From Auxenochlorella pyrenoidosa (Eukaryota; Chlorophyta; Trebouxiophyceae; Chlorellales; Chlorellaceae), in NCBI GenBank assembly GCA_001430745.1, contig KQ481942.1, positions 571,962-582,588 on the forward strand: a stretch of DNA of 10,627 nt, written 5' to 3'. The first letter of the stretch is position 1, and each line of letters opens with the position of its first letter. Positions 8,378-10,627 of the stretch are shown here, in pieces. Both the position numbers and the translations under genes were made by a program. Below the pieces are notes generated by a model, which did not search any database, was not told the DNA's origin, and saw nothing but the letters and a program-made list of their open reading frames with translations.

Positions 8378-8629
8378 GCAAGCAGCTGTGCATAGCTATA
8401 CATCGCTAGGCAAGCAACCGTACCCTTAGTGCAGGGCAATGCATGCATGCCTGGCATGTTGCTGGACTTCCCAGGGTGCAGGGCAATGCATGCATGGCAA
8501 GCCCCTGCCATACCATGTGGGCAGGACGGTGCGCCGGCGCAGGGCCGCATGCAGCCGACTGCTGGCCTGGGCCCACGGCCATCGGGGCCCGGAGATGGTC
8601 ACGACAAGTTCTGCGTCCCCGCCCTGCAG
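8378..8629 (+). other. GC-AG intron 2 of gene C
   Basis: Exon 2 ends GCCTTCAG|GCAAGC and exon 3 starts CCCTGCAG|CGACCAG. Joining completes the propeptide motif GINAFSDQPFADF in phase 2, which is the best evidence for these ends. No GT donor near the exon end would give this. It contains a direct repeat (next entry). Confidence 0.8.
8429..8496 (+). repeat. 21-bp direct repeat in gene C intron 2
   Basis: GTGCAGGGCAATGCATGCAT, plus a following G, occurs at 8429-8449 and again at 8476-8496, 47 nt apart, with no mismatch. It contains the self-complementary ATGCATGCAT core. Intronic; no role can be assigned. Confidence 0.8.
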
Positions 8630-8997
8630 CGACCAGCCCTTTGCCGACTTCTCATTCAAGACCCTCATGCGTGGCGTGAACCCGGGTCGGGCGCGGCCCC
8701 GCCCCGCAGCCTCCGCAGCCTCTGCTGGAGGCACAGCAGGCGCTGCAGCGCTGGACATCCCGGATGCCTTTGGTTAGCCGTGCCTTCCTGGCCACTGAGG
8801 TGGCCTACCCCTACACCGGGACAGACACCACCGGCTGCCGGGCGGGGCGGGTCGGTACTGCGGGCGCCGTCACGCTGGCGCGGCCCAGCTACCAGGTGGT
8901 GCCGGGTACTGCAGAGGCCATCATGGCGGCGGTGTACCGCAGGGGCGTGGCGGTGGTGTACTGGAACGTGGACGAGAGCTTCGTGGGGTACACTTCA

Positions 8998-9092
8998 GGT
9001 GGGGTGTGGGGTGGGTGGGTGCGTCTGTGTGGATTGTGGGGTGGGGTGTGGGTGTGGGTGTGTCTGCATGGGCGTGGGGGTGGGGGGGGGAT
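8998..9092 (+). repeat. G/T-rich tract in a gene C intron
   Basis: The 5' part of the intron at 8999-9249 is made almost wholly of GTGGG, GTGTGGG and longer G runs, ending in a run of eight or nine G. It fits a G-quadruplex-forming pattern on the transcribed RNA. It directly follows the splice donor after the YTSG codons. Confidence 0.6.
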
Positions 9093-9907
9093 GGCGGTGG
9101 CCCTGCAGGGCCAGTATGACGGCACAAGAAGGCGCCCACGACTGCTGCTGCCGCCGCGGCCAGCACCCAGCCCGTTTGTGCTGCTGGCGCCAAGGCGTCA
9201 GGGCTCACGGCCATGCACATCCCCTTCCCCTCTGTGCTTCTGCCGGCAGGCATCTACCCCGCCAGCGCCTGCAAGGCCGACGGCATCAACCACGCAATGG
9301 TGGGGGGGCGGCGGGCGGCCAATGTGCGTGGGGATGCCTTTTCAAAGTTGACATATGTTGCTGCTGGCATGCTGCCTGCACCGTTTTTGCCTGCTTCTCA
9401 ATGTGTGCATTCCCTGGTGATTCTGTTGCCATGCAGGCCATTGTGGGCTACAGCCGAGCGGAGCGGTACTGGATAGTGCGCAACAGCTGGTCAGAGGGTC
9501 TGCAGGGCATGGCAGGGCTAACAATCACACCGGTGGCATATCTGCGCATCATCCCCCGGTTGGGCTGCTCAAACGTCCTGGTGCCAGCATCTCTGCATCC
9601 CCAGCCTGTGCCTTCACCCTGCCTGGGGTCTGCTTGGTTCAGGATTGCCTTTCCAGCTCAGCCTGAGCCACTGCTGCCCCGGTCTCCTGCCCATGCCTGC
9701 AGGGGCAGCGACTGGGGCGAGGGGGGCTACGCCAGAGTGGAGATGGCCATGGGCGGCGGGCCAGGCACGTGCGGGATGCAGCTGTGGGGCGCGATTGTCC
9801 CGCTGGCCACTGAGAGGTACTCCCCAGTGGCACCGCTGCGCCCGCCACCGGCCCAGCCACCGCCAAAGCGGCAATCGCCGCCCCCCAGGCAGGGCCAGCC
9901 GCGCGTC

Positions 9908-9990
9908 TAGCCCCCGCCCCGCGTCTCGCCACCTCCGCCGCGTGCCTTGCCACCCCCGCCCCCGCCACTTCCCCCACCCTCGCCTGCGCC
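9908..9990 (+). other. Open continuation of gene C after the in-frame TAG
   Basis: After TAG the same frame stays open as Pro-rich codons (PPPRVSPPPPRALPPP and on) for 27 residues to a consensus donor GTAAGT at 9991. The partial codon CC joins the acceptor at 10170 in phase 2. The TAG lies in CGCGTCTAGCC, and the next repeat unit reads CGCGTCTCGCC, so TAG most simply replaces a Ser codon TCG by one change. This argues that the Asp-box exon belongs to the same ancestral gene. Confidence 0.65.
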
Positions 9991-10471
9991 GTAAGTGTGC
10001 ATGCCTGCTGTGTATGCCTGGCGTGCATGCCAGGCGCCTGCCTGGGAGCTCGCCCGCTTGTCTGCATGTTCCAGTCATGCCTCTGTAGCCTATCAGCAGT
10101 AGCACAACCGCCCCATGCTCTTACCAACTTGCTGTGCACTGACCCCTCATGCTCCACGGCTCTGCTGCAGGCCAGCAGCCGGGGTCTACTACTCTGTGCC
10201 CCTAAAGATCGGCCAGCGCGCCAGCGTTGCCATTTCCGCCAATGGCCAGCGGCTGGCGGTGGTGGCAGAGAACGGCCCCGTGCTGTGCAGCGCGGATGGG
10301 GGGCACACCTGGGTCGTGCTCTTGGGCGCTGCCAGCTGGCACCACATCAGCATGTCGTCTGATGGCACCCGCCTGCTGGCGGCACTCTGGGAGGCGTTTC
10401 TATACCGCAGCACGAACTTTGGGGGGAGCTGGGATGTGCTCGCTATGGCGCTGAACTTGCGAAAGTGGTGA

Positions 10472-10627
10472 GCGGCGCCGGCTGAGCTGGCACTTGCTGC
10501 CTCGCACACGCAAGCACACCAAGAGGGGCCTGCTGCATGCTGGCTCGGCTAAAAGGCCTGCCAATTTATATAGCAGTGGATTGCAAGTCGGCTGGCTGTG
10601 GCTCCGCCCGCCCCCCCCCCCCGCCCC
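10472..10627. other. Right edge of the window: possible intron or 3' flank of gene C
   Basis: No coding sequence could be supported. If the GTGAGC at 10468 is a donor, this is intron and the Asp-box module continues outside the window; a module of about 100 residues is short for a beta-propeller, which favours that. An AATTTATATAG stretch (10562-10572) resembles a TATA box but no start can be assigned to it. The window ends in a C-rich run. Confidence 0.4.

Larger units (their letters stand above)
7796..10471 (+). pseudogene. Gene C: papain-family (C1A) cysteine protease with Asp-box C-terminus, catalytic Cys segment missing
   Basis: Exons: 7796-7945, 8223-8377, 8630 to about 8773, about 8774-8998, 9250-9299, 9437-9489, 9703-9990, 10171-10471 or beyond. 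The start ATG has CACCAATGGCC context. MALCRWRWRCVFLALIFNS is a signal peptide. Exons 2-3 give an I29-like propeptide (FFRGINAFSDQPFADF), then a short linker to LDIPDAF. A papain domain should continue with the QGxCGSCW segment, but the sequence jumps to FLATEVAYPYTG, missing roughly 75-80 residues including the catalytic Cys; the two parts are in different frames with a TAG at 8772-8774. The catalytic His (GINHAM) and Asn (YWIVRNSWGSDWGEGGY) are present. A Pro-rich hinge contains an in-frame TAG (9908-9910), then continues in frame to a GTAAGT donor. The next exon carries an Asp-box (SADGGHTW). It ends in TGA at 10469-10471, unless the GTGAGC donor at 10468 is used. Intron 2 is GC-AG. Confidence 0.75.

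Noticed and set aside
9908..9910. A variant genetic code with TAG as Gln, as in some ulvophyte algae
   Set aside because: The adjacent repeat unit has a Ser codon (TCG) at this place, and the well-supported exons of genes A and B contain no in-frame TAG or TAA. A point change is simpler.
10016..10035. Inverted repeat GCCTGGC-GTGCAT-GCCAGGC as a terminator or small RNA
   Set aside because: It has only a 7-bp stem, lies inside the inferred intron at 9991-10170, and has no tail. Such short palindromes are common in this GC-rich sequence.

Overview
This window looks like nuclear DNA of a green alga, probably a Chlorella-type trebouxiophyte or close relative. It is very GC-rich. The conserved protein segments are broken into 50-1200 nt exons by short introns of about 120-290 nt. 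One start codon sits in a CACCAATGGCC context, and GCN/CTG triplet tracts are common. No bacterial gene layout, tRNA, rRNA, CRISPR array or transposase was seen. The lineage is inferred from composition and gene structure only. Each long single-exon reading frame is either a shadow or one exon of a spliced gene, so the gene models were built by joining exons on splice sites and codon phase.

Three genes are supported. Gene A (+ strand, 333-2541, 5' end unresolved) has seven exons and encodes the C-terminal 257 residues of a protein I do not recognise. Gene B (- strand, 6898 down to 3061) is convergent with A and is the most interesting object here. Seven exons join in phase to an 874-residue protein with a polymerase-beta-like nucleotidyltransferase domain, a Ser/Gly linker and a C-terminal JmjC-type Fe(II)/2-oxoglutarate oxygenase domain. 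Its last exon exists in two tandem, in-frame copies, and each copy carries the third iron-ligand histidine. Gene C (+ strand, from 7796 to at least 10467) is divergent from B across about 850-900 bp. It is a papain-family (C1A) cysteine protease with a signal peptide, an I29-type propeptide, a Pro-rich hinge and a C-terminal Asp-box (BNR-like) module. The segment that should carry the catalytic cysteine is missing, with a frame break at the junction, and a TAG interrupts the Pro-rich hinge. As drawn it is a pseudogene, a non-catalytic relic or an assembly error.

Two patterns cut across the genes. Three of the 18 inferred introns have GC-AG ends (two in B, one in C), each with an AG|GCAAG-type donor. 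Also, intron-exon junctions are tandemly duplicated in three places: before A exon 1, before A exon 3 and at the last exon of B. Several copies contain AGGT, the sequence proposed to make new introns when tandemly duplicated.

The A-B interval (2542-3060) shows no gene. The B-C interval (6899-7795) probably holds both promoters, including one TGACGTCA palindrome. The genes show no obvious functional link to each other.
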